A DNA stretch of 12,373 bases from Actinomycetes bacterium (lineage in GTDB: Bacteria; Actinomycetota; Coriobacteriia; Anaerosomatales; Anaerosomataceae), in the NCBI GenBank assembly GCA_021850085.1, contig JAJZRZ010000028.1:1-12373 (forward strand), written 5' to 3'. A program made the position numbers and the translations under genes. The notes beneath the pieces were generated by a model that was not told the DNA's origin, searched no databases, and saw only the letters and a list, made by a program, of their open reading frames with translations. Shown one piece after another: positions 5,684 through 12,373 of the stretch. The first letter of the stretch is position 1. Every line of letters starts with the position of its first letter.

Positions 5684-7041
5684 AGAGTTACTACGTTCGC
5701 ACCTTCGGATGCCAGATGAACAAGCACGACTCCGAACGGATAGCAGGGCTGATGGAGGCCGTAGGTTACGTGCCCGTCGAGGAGATCGAACGGGCCGACG
5801 TCATCGTTTTCAACACCTGTTGCGTGCGCGAGACGGCGGACGAAAGGCTATATGGCCAGGTCTCCTCGCTCAAGGCCCTGAAGACGGGCGGCAGGCCCGA
5901 CGTGCTGATCGCGGTGGGGGGGTGCGTCGGCCAGCGCGATGCGGAGAAAGTCCTCGCGCAGGTCCCGCACGTCGATGTGGTGTTCGGCACGCACAACATC
6001 CACGAGCTTCCCTCGCTGCTCGAGGCTGCCGAATCGGGCCGTCCCGCTGTGAGTGTGCTCAAGGAGGGCGAGGCCTTCGCGAGCGAGCTGCCCCGATCGG
6101 CTGACAAACCCTGGCACGCCTGGGTCTCGATCACCGTAGGATGCGACAACCACTGCGCCTACTGCATCGTGCCCGCCGTCCGTGGGCGCGAGCGCAGCAG
6201 AACCGTCGAGTCCATCGTCACCGAGGTGACACAGCTTGTGGCCCAGGGCGTTGCCGAGGTCACGCTGCTCGGACAGAACGTGAACTCCTACGGCCGCGAC
6301 CGTTCCGGCAAGCCGCGCTTTGCCGAATTGCTGCAAAGGGTTGCCGGAACCGGTATCCCTCGCATCCGATTCGCCACGAGTCACCCGAAGGACCTCTCTG
6401 ACGAGACGATAGCGGCGCTCGCTGAACTGCCCGCCCTCATGCCGTTCCTGCACCTTCCGGTCCAGCACGGCTCGAATCGCGTCCTCGAAGCCATGAATCG
6501 CGACTATACGCAAGAGTGGTATCTCGACCGCATCGAGCGAGTGAGGGAGGCCGTACCCGACATCGCGCTGTCCACCGACATGATCGTCGGCTTTCCCGGC
6601 GAGACGGAGTCCGATTTCCTTCAAACCCTCGACCTCGTTGAGAGGGTGGGGTTCGATCATGCGTTCACCTTCATCTACTCGCCACGGGAAGGCACCCCTG
6701 CCGCTGCCCTCCCGCAGACCGTGTCGCGTGAGACGGCCCAGGAACGCTTCCATCGCTTGGCATCCCTTGTCAAGGATCTAGCGTACGCGTCGAACCTCCG
6801 GGAGGTAGGGCAGCAGCGCGCATGCCTTGTCGAGGGTGCCTCCAAACGCGACCGTACCGTCTTGTCCGCGCGGACTCCGCACAATCGCCTCGTCCACGTG
6901 CCGGTGCCGGAAGGACGGACGCCCGAGTCGTTCAGCGGCACGATCCACCCCATCCTCATCACTCAAGCACATCCGTGGTTCGTAAGCGGCACGCTCGGGG
7001 AGCCGCCAGCGCCTCAGTCTCCACGAAGCGACCGACGTTAG
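5680..7041 (+). CDS. miaB: tRNA-2-methylthio-N6-dimethylallyladenosine synthase MiaB
   Basis: MiaB is a radical-SAM methylthiotransferase that turns i6A37 into ms2i6A37 in tRNAs reading UNN codons. The 453 residues show the N-terminal UPF0004/MTTase domain with the three cluster cysteines C11 (FGCQMN), C47 or C48 (NTCCVRETA) and C82 (GGCVGQRD). The radical-SAM motif follows as CDNHCAYC with C155, C159 and C162. Family landmarks VRGRERSR, LLGQNVNSYG, ATSHPKDLSD, HLPVQHGS and STDMIVGFPGET are also present. A C-terminal TRAM domain occupies about residues 375-440. The double Cys at 47-48 is typical of MiaB. The start is GTG in a GTGA overlap with the PHP gene; GAGAGG at 5663-5668 is 11 nt upstream. 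Its substrate is made by MiaA, encoded two genes downstream. Confidence 0.97.
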   Translation: MKSYYVRTFGCQMNKHDSERIAGLMEAVGYVPVEEIERADVIVFNTCCVRETADERLYGQVSSLKALKTGGRPDVLIAVGGCVGQRDAEKVLAQVPHVDVVFGTHNIHELPSLLEAAESGRPAVSVLKEGEAFASELPRSADKPWHAWVSITVGCDNHCAYCIVPAVRGRERSRTVESIVTEVTQLVAQGVAEVTLLGQNVNSYGRDRSGKPRFAELLQRVAGTGIPRIRFATSHPKDLSDETIAALAELPALMPFLHLPVQHGSNRVLEAMNRDYTQEWYLDRIERVREAVPDIALSTDMIVGFPGETESDFLQTLDLVERVGFDHAFTFIYSPREGTPAAALPQTVSRETAQERFHRLASLVKDLAYASNLREVGQQRACLVEGASKRDRTVLSARTPHNRLVHVPVPEGRTPESFSGTIHPILITQAHPWFVSGTLGEPPAPQSPRSDRR

Positions 7042-7075
7042 CGGCGTCGAGGCTGGGGAACCAAGACGGTGACGC

Positions 7076-7081
7076 GGGAGG
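7076..7081 (+). promoter_or_regulatory. Shine-Dalgarno deciding the MEMO–AMMECR1 start
   Basis: GGGAGG lies 8 nt before the GTG at 7090. A GTG at 7069 with GGGGAA at 7055-7060 would add seven residues. 7090 is preferred because the product then begins directly at the family's N-terminal IIAPHPPI segment. Confidence 0.55.
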
Positions 7082-7089
7082 TGAGACCT

Positions 7090-8463
7090 GTGGCAGAGGA
7101 AATCTTCGGCATCATCGCGCCGCATCCGCCCATCATGGTCGCCGAGGTCGGGGGCCGACGGGCCGAGGTGACCGTGGCCTCTGCCGAGTCGATGGCCGCC
7201 GCGTCGCGACTGCTCCGCTCGTTCGACCCCCAGGCTGTCGTACTCGTCTCGCCTCACGCGCCGCTCGCGCGGGACTCGTTCGTCATCGACGGCAGCGACC
7301 GCCTGACAGGCGATCTCGGCAGCTTCGGCGCGCCTCATGTGGATACCACACAACCAGGCGATCCCGCGCTCGCTGCGGCCATCATCGCCGAGGCCGAGGC
7401 GGCGGCGATCCCGGTGACCTCACGTGCGCTGAACCCATCGCTACAGCCCGGAGTCCTCGACCACGGCGCCCTCGTCCCCTTGAGCTTCCTCGACCGCGAT
7501 GGCAGATACCCCATCGTGGTCATCTCGCTCTCGTACCTGCCCCTGCTGATACACCGCGCCCTCGGCATGGCGGTTCGGCGCGCCGCCGAGCTTCTCAGCA
7601 GGCGGGTGGCCTTCATCGCCAGCGGGGACCTCAGTCATCGCCTCACCGCCGACGCTCCCGCCGGGTATTCGCCACGGGGGCGGGACTTCGACGCCCGCAT
7701 CGTCGACTTGATCTCCCGCGGCGACTATCGCTCCCTCGAGGACATCGACCATTCCCTGGTGCAGGCCGCCGGCGAATGCGGCCTGCGTTCCTTCGTACTC
7801 CTCGGCGGCTATCTGCAGGGCTCCGGAGCTGTGACTCGCGTGCTCGCATACGAAGGGCCCTGGGGCGTCGGGTACCTCACGGCGGTCGCCGCCGCAGCCG
7901 ACCGGATCGCCGGGCTCGAGACGCCCACGGCCGGCGCCAAGGGCGGTACCGCCGAAGAAACCGAGTCAGCGCCAGTGGCCTTGGCGCGCGTTGCGATCGA
8001 AAGCTACATACGGGAGGGCCGCATCATCGAACCTCCGGCGCATGAGGGCCCGTTTGCCGAGAGGCGTGGCGCTTTCGTGAGCCTGTATATCGACGGCGGC
8101 CTCCGCGGATGCATCGGGACTGTCGCGCCGACCCGGCCGACGCTCGCCTCGGAGATCGTGAACAACGCCGTCCAAGCTGCCACGCGAGACCCCCGCTTCC
8201 CGCCGCTGGCCGCCGAGGAGCTCCCGCGGCTCGACATCTCCGTTGATGTGCTGCAGGCACCAGAAGCCGCCGATATCGCGGACCTCGACCCTGCGCGCTA
8301 CGGAGTGATCGTCTCGTGCGGGTCGCGGCGAGGGCTGCTTCTCCCGGACCTGGCGGGGGTCGACACCGTCGCCGAACAGGTGGGCATCGCGTGCCGCAAG
8401 GCCGGCATCGGCGCGCATGAGACCGTTCGACTCGAACGGTTCTGCGTGGACAGGTATCGCTAA
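7090..8463 (+). CDS. MEMO–AMMECR1 fusion, AmmeMemoRadiSam system proteins B+A
   Basis: The 457-residue protein joins two domains that are often separate genes. Residues 1-270 are a LigB/class III extradiol dioxygenase-like MEMO domain: PHPPIM (11-16) with H12, VSPHAPL with H56, LDHGALVPL with H125, and ASGDLSHR with D180 and H183, the usual metal-site or pocket residues. A Gly/Ala/Glu-rich linker (about 271-294) leads to an AMMECR1 domain (about 295-457). That domain has GAFVSLYIDGGLRGCIGTV, whose LRGCIG at 338-343 is the family signature, followed by NAVQAATRDPRF. In many bacteria and archaea these two families co-occur with a dedicated radical-SAM protein, the AmmeMemoRadiSam system, of unknown reaction. 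That partner is not in the window; MiaB next door is a different radical-SAM family. Family assignment is strong, catalytic activity unknown. Gap to miaA is 2 nt. Confidence 0.92.
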   Translation: MAEEIFGIIAPHPPIMVAEVGGRRAEVTVASAESMAAASRLLRSFDPQAVVLVSPHAPLARDSFVIDGSDRLTGDLGSFGAPHVDTTQPGDPALAAAIIAEAEAAAIPVTSRALNPSLQPGVLDHGALVPLSFLDRDGRYPIVVISLSYLPLLIHRALGMAVRRAAELLSRRVAFIASGDLSHRLTADAPAGYSPRGRDFDARIVDLISRGDYRSLEDIDHSLVQAAGECGLRSFVLLGGYLQGSGAVTRVLAYEGPWGVGYLTAVAAAADRIAGLETPTAGAKGGTAEETESAPVALARVAIESYIREGRIIEPPAHEGPFAERRGAFVSLYIDGGLRGCIGTVAPTRPTLASEIVNNAVQAATRDPRFPPLAAEELPRLDISVDVLQAPEAADIADLDPARYGVIVSCGSRRGLLLPDLAGVDTVAEQVGIACRKAGIGAHETVRLERFCVDRYR

Positions 8464-8465
8464 AC

Positions 8466-9410
8466 GTGCAACGAGCCCGGGCGCCCATAGCCATCGTCGG
8501 CCCCACCGCTGTCGGCAAGACCGCCGCAGGAGAGGTGATCGCCGCGTCCATCGGAGGCGAGATCGTCTCGGCCGACTCGATGCAGGTATACCGGGGCATG
8601 GACATCGGCACGGCCAAGACGCCGGCGGACGACAGAAAAGTCGCCCACCACTGCATCGACTTGGTCGAACCCGGCGAGCCGTACTCTGCCGCGCTGTTCC
8701 AGCGTGACGCCCGGGACTCGATCGCGGAGATCCTCGCGCGCGGACTCACGCCGGTGGTCGTCGGCGGAACGGGCCTGTACGTTCGCGCGGCGCTCGACCA
8801 GTTCGACTTCCCTCAAGGCGATGTGAGCGGGGACATCCGGGCACGCATCGAACGACGAGCCATGGAGATCGGACCTGAGGCCCTGCATACCGAGCTTGAG
8901 GAAGTCGACCCGGACGCCGCGCGCCTCATCCACCCGAACAACGTCAGGCGCACTGTCAGGGCGCTGGAGATGCTCGCGGCAGGCAGGCGGTACTCGGACC
9001 AGGCATACGGATTCCGCGCGCGCGTCGACCACTACCCCGGGACGGTCTTCCTCGGGCTGATGATGGAGCGTGCCGCCCTGTACGACCGCGTTGATCGCCG
9101 CGTGGACGCAATGGTGCGCGCCGGACTCCTCGGGGAGGTCGAGCGACTGGTTGCCGCCGGCTACCGGGAGGCGCTCACCTCGATGCAAGCCATCGGCTAC
9201 AAGGAGCTCCTTCCCGTGCTCGACCGCACCATGTCCCTCGACGAGGCCGTGGAGGACATCAAGCGAGCCACCCGCCGGTACGCCAAACGTCAGCTGACGT
9301 GGTTCCGCGCCGATCCCCGCATACGCTGGATCGACGTCACCTGCCAGTCAGCCGATCAGGCCGCCGAAGTCGCTTCGCACCTGCTAGAATCGTCGCCACA
9401 CAGCCGATAG
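8466..9410 (+). CDS. miaA: tRNA dimethylallyltransferase MiaA
   Basis: MiaA transfers the dimethylallyl group from DMAPP to N6 of A37, giving i6A37, the substrate of MiaB. The 314-residue sequence has the P-loop GPTAVGKT (12-19), the conserved SADSMQVYRGMDIGTAK (35-51) with the catalytic Asp37 and Gln40 region, the VGGTGLY motif (99-105), the MQAIGYKEL signature (240-248) and the closing KRATRRYAKRQLTWFR (266-281). Length matches the family. Translation starts at GTG 8466, 2 nt after the preceding stop; a GGACAGG-like sequence about 11 nt upstream is a modest ribosome site, so coupling is likely. The stop overlaps the Shine-Dalgarno of dapF. No anomalies. Confidence 0.97.
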   Translation: MQRARAPIAIVGPTAVGKTAAGEVIAASIGGEIVSADSMQVYRGMDIGTAKTPADDRKVAHHCIDLVEPGEPYSAALFQRDARDSIAEILARGLTPVVVGGTGLYVRAALDQFDFPQGDVSGDIRARIERRAMEIGPEALHTELEEVDPDAARLIHPNNVRRTVRALEMLAAGRRYSDQAYGFRARVDHYPGTVFLGLMMERAALYDRVDRRVDAMVRAGLLGEVERLVAAGYREALTSMQAIGYKELLPVLDRTMSLDEAVEDIKRATRRYAKRQLTWFRADPRIRWIDVTCQSADQAAEVASHLLESSPHSR

Positions 9411-9415
9411 GGAGG
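9410..9415 (+). promoter_or_regulatory. Shine-Dalgarno of dapF overlapping the miaA stop
   Basis: GGGAGG lies 7 nt before the GTG at 9423 and shares its first G with the miaA TAG. This links dapF to the miaA transcript and supports the GTG start. Confidence 0.65.
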
Positions 9416-9422
9416 CCTTACC

Positions 9423-10286
9423 GTGCAGCTCGCGTTCGCCAAGATGAACGGTCTGGGGAACGACTTCGTCTTCATGGAAGACCTTGACGAGGCTCTGGAC
9501 ATCTCACCCGATGCCGTGGCCTGGTTCTGCGACCGCCACTTCGGCATCGGCGCGGATGGCCTCATCCTCGTCCGACCGGCGATCACCACTGGGGCCGACT
9601 ACTACATGCACTACCTCAACGCCGACGGTTCGCTCGCCGAGATGTGCGGCAACGGCGCCCGCTGCTTCGCGAAGTACGTCGTGGACCGCCGTCTCGTCGC
9701 ACCCGAGGCCGACTCGATGGTCATCGAGACCCTCGGAGGCCTGAAGCCGGTGACGTTCACGCGCATGGCCGACGGCTCGCTCGACACGGCCACCGTGGAC
9801 ATGGGGATCCCCGATTTCGAGCCCTCGCGCATTCCGAGCACGTTCAGCGGCACCCAGGTCTTCGACTGTCCGATCGACACGCCGTGGGGACAGGTCGCCG
9901 TGACGGCCATCAGCATGGGCAACCCACACGCGGTGATATGGGTCGACGACGTGGACGAAGCGCCCGTGGAGACCGTGGGGCCGTTCATAGAGCGCCACGA
10001 GCGCTTCCCGAACGGTACCAATGTCGAGTTTTCCCAGCTCGTGGACGACCGCACGCTCCGGCTCAGGGTCTGGGAGCGGGGCGTGGGGGAGACACTGGCG
10101 TGCGGCACCGGCGCATGCGCGGCAGCCGTCGCCGGCGCGCTTTCGTGCAGGACCGGCCGCGAGGCCACCATCGAGCTCCCCGGAGGCGACCTGTCGATTC
10201 GGTGGCATACCAACGAACATGTCTACATGACGGGCTCGGCCGCATTCTCGTTCACCGGCCTCGTGCAGCTTCCGGAGCTGCCCTGA
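9423..10286 (+). CDS. dapF: Diaminopimelate epimerase DapF
   Basis: DapF interconverts LL- and meso-diaminopimelate, the last step before lysine and the source of the peptidoglycan cross-linker. The 287-residue protein begins with KMNGLGNDFV, a family hallmark. It contains both halves of the two-cysteine active site: MCGNGARCFAKYV with C75, and ACGTGACAAAV with C227. GNPHAV (167-171 region), NGTNVEF and the ERGVGET segment are the other substrate-site motifs. Length is normal (274-290 in the family). The GTG start gives an N-terminus that aligns with homologues and has a GGGAGG site. The next gene supplies its substrate, so the pair forms a two-step module. Confidence 0.97.
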   Translation: MQLAFAKMNGLGNDFVFMEDLDEALDISPDAVAWFCDRHFGIGADGLILVRPAITTGADYYMHYLNADGSLAEMCGNGARCFAKYVVDRRLVAPEADSMVIETLGGLKPVTFTRMADGSLDTATVDMGIPDFEPSRIPSTFSGTQVFDCPIDTPWGQVAVTAISMGNPHAVIWVDDVDEAPVETVGPFIERHERFPNGTNVEFSQLVDDRTLRLRVWERGVGETLACGTGACAAAVAGALSCRTGREATIELPGGDLSIRWHTNEHVYMTGSAAFSFTGLVQLPELP

Positions 10287-10415
10287 CACGTCACCCGGTC
10301 CGCAAGACCCGGAGATGCCGTGACGGCAACCAAGCCGATCTTCGGCACCCTCACAGCGAGGCATGCGGTACCATGTTTCGAACACGCCGCCTTCACCAAG
10401 AGGGGATGACGTACG
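10287..10415 (+). promoter_or_regulatory. dapF–dapL spacer with three small hairpins
   Basis: This 129-nt spacer carries three consecutive short inverted repeats. They are GGTC 10297-10300 with GACC 10306-10309, TGCCG 10316-10320 with CGGCA 10324-10328, and GCCGA 10334-10338 with TCGGC 10342-10346. None has a T tract, so these are not clear terminators. A TACCAT -10-like hexamer at 10369-10374 lacks a -35 match at 17 nt. It is too short for a lysine riboswitch. It could be a leader or mRNA processing region for dapL; the function is unproven. Confidence 0.3.
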
Positions 10416-11573
10416 TTGAGGATCGCCAGTCGCATGTCCAACCTGCCCCCGTACCTGTTCGCCGAGATCGACCGCAAACGGGCGCTCAAAGAGTCGGAGG
10501 GTGTGGATGTCATCTCGCTCGGCATCGGCGATCCCGACCTGCCCACCCCGCAGCGCATCATCGGCGCCATGGCCGAGGCCATCGCGAACCCCAAGAACCA
10601 CCAGTACCCAGCATACGCGGGCTCCAAGCCGTACAGGGCCGCGTGCGCCGAGTGGATGAAGCGCCGCTTCGGCGTGGGACTGGACCCCGACACCGAGGTA
10701 CTTGCGCTCATCGGGTCCAAGGAGGGCATCGCCCACCTGTTCCCGGCCTTCATAGACGTGGGCGACTACACGCTGGTCCCGGGCGTGGGCTACCCGGTGT
10801 ACACCACTGGCGGCATCCTCATCGGCGGAGAGACTCACTACATGCCGATGAACGAAGACAACGGCTGGCTCGCAGACTTCGAGTCCACTCCGGCCGAGGT
10901 GCTGGCCAAGGCCAAGATGATGTTCCTGAGCTATCCGAACAATCCAGCCGCGGTGGCGGCGCCGGTCGAGTACTTCGATGCGGCGATCGCCTTCGCTCAG
11001 AAGCACGACCTCCTGCTGGTGCACGACAACGCCTACTCGGAGATCGGCTTCGACGGCCATCTGCCCACGAGCATTCTCGAACGCCCCGGCGCACGCGATG
11101 TGGCCATTGAGCTGTTCAGCTGCTCCAAGGCGTACAACATGACCGGATGGCGTGTCGCCTTCGCCTGCGGCAATGCCGAGGCGATCAAGGCGCTCGGCAC
11201 CGTCAAGAGCAACGTGGACTCAGGCGTGTTCACCGCGATCCAGGACGCGGCCATAGAAGCTCTGCTCGGCCCTCAAGACGATGTGGCCGCGATGCGTGAG
11301 GTCTATCAGCGCCGCAGAGACATGGTACTGGATGCACTCGACACCATCGGTCTGAGCGCCCGTCGCTCCCAGGGCACCATCTACGTCTGGGCGAGGATCC
11401 CGGGAGGATACACTTCGGCCGAGTATGCCACCCTCGTGCTGGACAAGACCGGCGTCATCGTCCCGCCGGGCAGCGCCTACGGACCAGACGGCGAGGGGTA
11501 CATCCGCATATCGCTCGCAACACCCGACCATCGGCTCGCAGAAGCGCTGGAGCGGATGGCGACTACGCTTTAG
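10416..11573 (+). CDS. dapL: LL-diaminopimelate aminotransferase DapL
   Basis: DapL converts tetrahydrodipicolinate to LL-diaminopimelate in one glutamate-dependent step, bypassing the succinyl- or acetyl-blocked routes. The 385-residue protein is a fold-type I PLP aminotransferase. It has NLPPYLFAEID at the N-terminus, SLGIGDPDLPTP (34-45), YPAYAGSKPYR (64-74), the YPNNP cofactor contact (173-177), D204 in VHDNAYSEI, and the PLP lysine K238 in SCSKAYNMTGWRVAFACGN. The carboxylate-binding Arg lies in YIRISLATPD near the end. The SKAYNMTGWR motif and the neighbour dapF separate it from general aspartate aminotransferases. The rare TTG start at 10416 gives MRIASRMSNLPPYLF, matching homologues, with AGGGG at 10401-10405 10 nt upstream. 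The ATG at 10434 is the alternative and would trim six residues. Confidence 0.93.
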   Translation: MRIASRMSNLPPYLFAEIDRKRALKESEGVDVISLGIGDPDLPTPQRIIGAMAEAIANPKNHQYPAYAGSKPYRAACAEWMKRRFGVGLDPDTEVLALIGSKEGIAHLFPAFIDVGDYTLVPGVGYPVYTTGGILIGGETHYMPMNEDNGWLADFESTPAEVLAKAKMMFLSYPNNPAAVAAPVEYFDAAIAFAQKHDLLLVHDNAYSEIGFDGHLPTSILERPGARDVAIELFSCSKAYNMTGWRVAFACGNAEAIKALGTVKSNVDSGVFTAIQDAAIEALLGPQDDVAAMREVYQRRRDMVLDALDTIGLSARRSQGTIYVWARIPGGYTSAEYATLVLDKTGVIVPPGSAYGPDGEGYIRISLATPDHRLAEALERMATTL

Positions 11574-11587
11574 GAGGCCGCCCGCAC

Positions 11588-12373
11588 ATGCCACGAGAAG
11601 CCTACGAGGTCGAGCGGCACGACGAAGACCGTGCCGTCCTCGTCGGCATCGAACGCGCGCGGACGGACGGCTGGGCCGTCGAAGACGACCTCGCTGAGCT
11701 CGAGCGCTTGGCAGACACGGCAGGCGCCCGAGTCGTCGCGACCGTCACGCAGCGTCTCGACAAGCCGAATCCGCGCACGTTCATCGGCTCTGGAAAGGCC
11801 GAGGAGGTTCTGCGCATCGCCTCCGCCGAGGATGCGAACACCGTCATCTTCGACGACGAGCTCTCGCCCAGCCAGCAGGCGAACCTCGAAGGTCTGCTGC
11901 CCGATATCCGGGTGATCGACCGCACTCAGCTCATCCTTGACATCTTCGCGATGCACGCACAGAGCCACGAGGGGAAGCTCCAAGTCGAGCTCGCCAGGCT
12001 GGAGTACCTTCTCCCGCGCCTGCGCGGCATGTGGGGCCACCTGGAGGCCGAGCGCCTCGGTGGTGGAAGGGGTGCTCGCTTCGGCGCAGGCGAGTCGCAA
12101 TTGGAGACCGACCGCCGCTTGACGCGACGGCGGATCGCCGATCTCAAACGCGAGCTCAAGGACGTCGCGCGCGCCCGTGCGGTGCAGCGGGCGTCCCGTG
12201 CGCGAACAGGCGTGTACCGTGTCGCACTCGTGGGCTACACCAACGCCGGCAAATCGACCCTCATGAACGCGCTCACGGCAGCCGGAGTCCTTGTCCAAGA
12301 CCAGCTCTTCGCCACCCTCGACGCCACGACCCGACGTCTCGAGCTCCCAGACGGCAGGGCGGTGACGCTGACC
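11588..12373 (+). CDS. hflX: GTPase HflX (3'-truncated by window edge)
   Basis: HflX is a translational GTPase that binds and splits stalled or hibernating 70S ribosomes. The visible 262 residues begin at the ATG, with GGAGG (11573-11577) placed 10 nt upstream and overlapping the dapL stop. The N-terminal HflX domain includes the diagnostic NPRTFIGSGKAEE (about 61-73), VIFDDELSPSQQANLE and VIDRTQLILDIFAMHAQSHEGKLQVELA. Next come the Gly-rich GGGRGARFGAGESQLETDRR linker and a basic coiled-coil helical region. The G domain starts with the P-loop GYTNAGKST (216-224), and the switch I region QLFATLDATTRR follows. The frame is open to the last base, and G3 (DTVGF) would come just beyond. In Bacillus and others hflX also lies close to miaA, so the context is ancestral. 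Confidence 0.96.
   Translation, partial: MPREAYEVERHDEDRAVLVGIERARTDGWAVEDDLAELERLADTAGARVVATVTQRLDKPNPRTFIGSGKAEEVLRIASAEDANTVIFDDELSPSQQANLEGLLPDIRVIDRTQLILDIFAMHAQSHEGKLQVELARLEYLLPRLRGMWGHLEAERLGGGRGARFGAGESQLETDRRLTRRRIADLKRELKDVARARAVQRASRARTGVYRVALVGYTNAGKSTLMNALTAAGVLVQDQLFATLDATTRRLELPDGRAVTLT

Noticed and set aside
5848..6753. 301-codon - strand open frame inside miaB
   Set aside because: Fully antisense to conserved radical-SAM coding sequence, with no motif of its own.
6822..8045. Long + strand open frame spanning the end of miaB and most of the MEMO domain
   Set aside because: Out of frame with both genes and composed of low-complexity Arg/Gly/Pro-rich sequence, typical of a shadow frame.
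10287..10415. Lysine riboswitch ahead of dapL
   Set aside because: The spacer is 129 nt, shorter than the five-way-junction L box, and its three hairpins are tiny and independent.
9504..11060. Very long open frame on the - strand opposite dapF and dapL (518 codons)
   Set aside because: It lies opposite two well-conserved genes. In GC-rich coding DNA the antisense frame is often free of stops. Its translation shows no recognisable motifs and is rich in Arg, Gly and His.
9644..11110. Long + strand open frame (488 codons) running across dapF, the spacer and dapL in another frame
   Set aside because: It overlaps two strongly supported genes in a different frame and its Arg/Pro-rich translation resembles no family; a shadow of codon bias.

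Overview
The window is a gene-dense, GC-rich bacterial chromosomal segment with every recognisable gene on the + strand. It holds housekeeping genes: recA (5' end cut off), recX, rny (RNase Y), a GHKL/HSP90-type ATPase, spoVS, a PHP-domain phosphoesterase, miaB, a MEMO–AMMECR1 fusion gene, miaA, dapF, dapL and the 5' part of hflX. There are no mobile elements, CRISPR arrays, tRNA or rRNA genes. No gene-free stretch exceeds 300 bases; the longest is 1467-1756.

Likely host: the order resembles the Firmicutes recA–rny–(ymdB)–spoVS–miaB … miaA … hflX neighbourhood, but the coding sequence is GC-rich, mutS/mutL are absent between miaB and miaA, and GTG/TTG starts are frequent. RNase Y, SpoVS, LL-diaminopimelate aminotransferase and an AmmeMemoRadiSam protein together fit a deep-branching actinobacterium of the Coriobacteriia/Anaerosomatales type. 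A high-GC Firmicute is the alternative. This is inference from gene content, not a phylogeny.

Layout. (1) 1-1466: recA-recX, 3 nt apart, DNA recombination and its modulator. (2) 1467-1756: a 290-nt gap with a strong sigma-70-type promoter, about 130 nt of self-complementary sequence and a rho-independent terminator. This looks like an independent small RNA or an attenuator leader ahead of rny. (3) 1757-4400: rny and an uncharacterised GHKL ATPase. (4) 4401-4562: a 162-nt leader before spoVS. (5) 4563-9410: spoVS, PHP gene, miaB, MEMO–AMMECR1 and miaA, with gaps of 0-50 nt or short GTGA-type overlaps, probably one transcript. MiaA and MiaB are the two successive enzymes of ms2i6A37 tRNA modification. 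(6) 9423-11573: dapF and dapL, consecutive steps of meso-diaminopimelate/lysine synthesis by the aminotransferase route, separated by a 129-nt gap. (7) 11588-end: the start of hflX, a ribosome-associated GTPase.

Most worth pursuing: the structured RNA candidate upstream of rny, the MutL-like GHKL protein of unknown function between rny and spoVS, and the fused MEMO–AMMECR1 protein, which belongs to a system whose chemistry is unknown and whose usual radical-SAM partner is not encoded here.
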